A DNA stretch of 5,586 nucleotides, from NCBI GenBank assembly GCA_003537755.1, contig DPQS01000052.1, forward strand, positions 1-5,586, in the 5' to 3' direction. Shown here piece by piece: positions 5,370 through 5,586 of the stretch; within the stretch, counting starts at the first letter, position 1; every line of letters begins with the position of its first letter. The position numbers and the translations under genes are program-made. The notes beneath the pieces were generated by a model. That model had not been told where the DNA came from and made no database searches. It saw only the letters and a program-made list of their open reading frames with translations. This stretch comes from Clostridiales bacterium. Lineage in GTDB: Bacteria; Bacillota; Clostridia; Christensenellales; CAG-314.

Positions 5370-5586
5370 AGTAATAGTCTATGCAAATTGCGCCGCCATT
5401 ATTTACCGCCAATGCCACCGCGCACCGCAGACGACAATGACCGACAAATTACGACAGCGGCTTAGTTACAGACAGATATCTGCGACATCGCTCAACAAAA
5501 TACATTGTCAGCCTGATCGGACATGCGAACATTGCAAAGCATCACTGCCGATTGCATTAAGCCTTGACGTACAGTGAGCGTCGTTT
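5370..5586. other. Right-edge region with no supported gene
   Basis: These 217 bases hold no convincing gene, promoter or terminator. The region may contain the 3' end of a gene whose body lies outside the window: on the minus strand one frame is open from the edge (5584) to a TGA at 5492, about 30 codons, which is too short to identify and could be chance. A 10-base palindrome CAGATATCTG lies at 5473-5482. I cannot find -35/-10 boxes for the YtxC-like gene here. Confidence 0.4.

Noticed and set aside
5326..5577. 83-codon plus-strand frame at the right edge
   Set aside because: It overlaps the start of the YtxC-like gene in antisense, has no ribosome binding site and shows no domain.
5492..5584. 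Open minus-strand frame from the right edge, possible C-terminus of an upstream gene
   Set aside because: About 30 codons without recognisable motif; the length is compatible with chance.

Overview
All recognisable genes lie on the minus strand. The window reads as ordinary chromosome of a Bacillota, probably a Clostridia-like anaerobe. The grounds are: consensus AGGAG-type ribosome binding sites, sigma-A type promoter boxes, short intrinsic terminators, the greA-lysS pair common in Firmicutes, a YtxC-like protein (a family known from spore-forming Bacillota), and a DUF362 protein with two [4Fe-4S] motifs, typical of anaerobes. The lineage is inferred; no rRNA or other marker is present. I see no mobile element, CRISPR array, tRNA or phage gene.

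In transcription order (right to left): about 220 bases at the right edge hold no gene I can support. A YtxC-like protein (5369-4617) follows and ends in a strong intrinsic terminator (4521-4550). A promoter near 4481-4486 then drives a two-gene unit: an MTA/SAH-nucleosidase-family enzyme (4417-3752) and, 7 bases on, a DUF362/ferredoxin protein (3744-2572). The ribosome binding site of the second gene touches the stop codon of the first, so the two are probably translationally coupled.

The 399 bases between the DUF362 gene and greA are not empty. They hold a GC-rich stretch (about 2297-2480) with several complementary segments, a possible pseudoknot and a clean intrinsic terminator at its 3' end. 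I read it as a structured non-coding RNA of unidentified class. It is the least explained object here.

Ten bases beyond that terminator is a near-consensus promoter (TTGACA-17-TACTAT) for greA (2172-1723). The greA leader carries a hairpin followed by five Ts, a possible attenuator. A second hairpin with a T-run separates greA from lysS (1611-82), so lysS must be expressed by read-through or from a promoter I cannot identify. The last 81 bases hold no clear terminator or gene.

Functionally: greA and lysS serve transcription elongation and translation; the nucleosidase serves S-adenosylmethionine by-product recycling; the DUF362 protein is a probable electron-transfer or Fe-S protein of unknown substrate; the YtxC-like protein has no known biochemical role.
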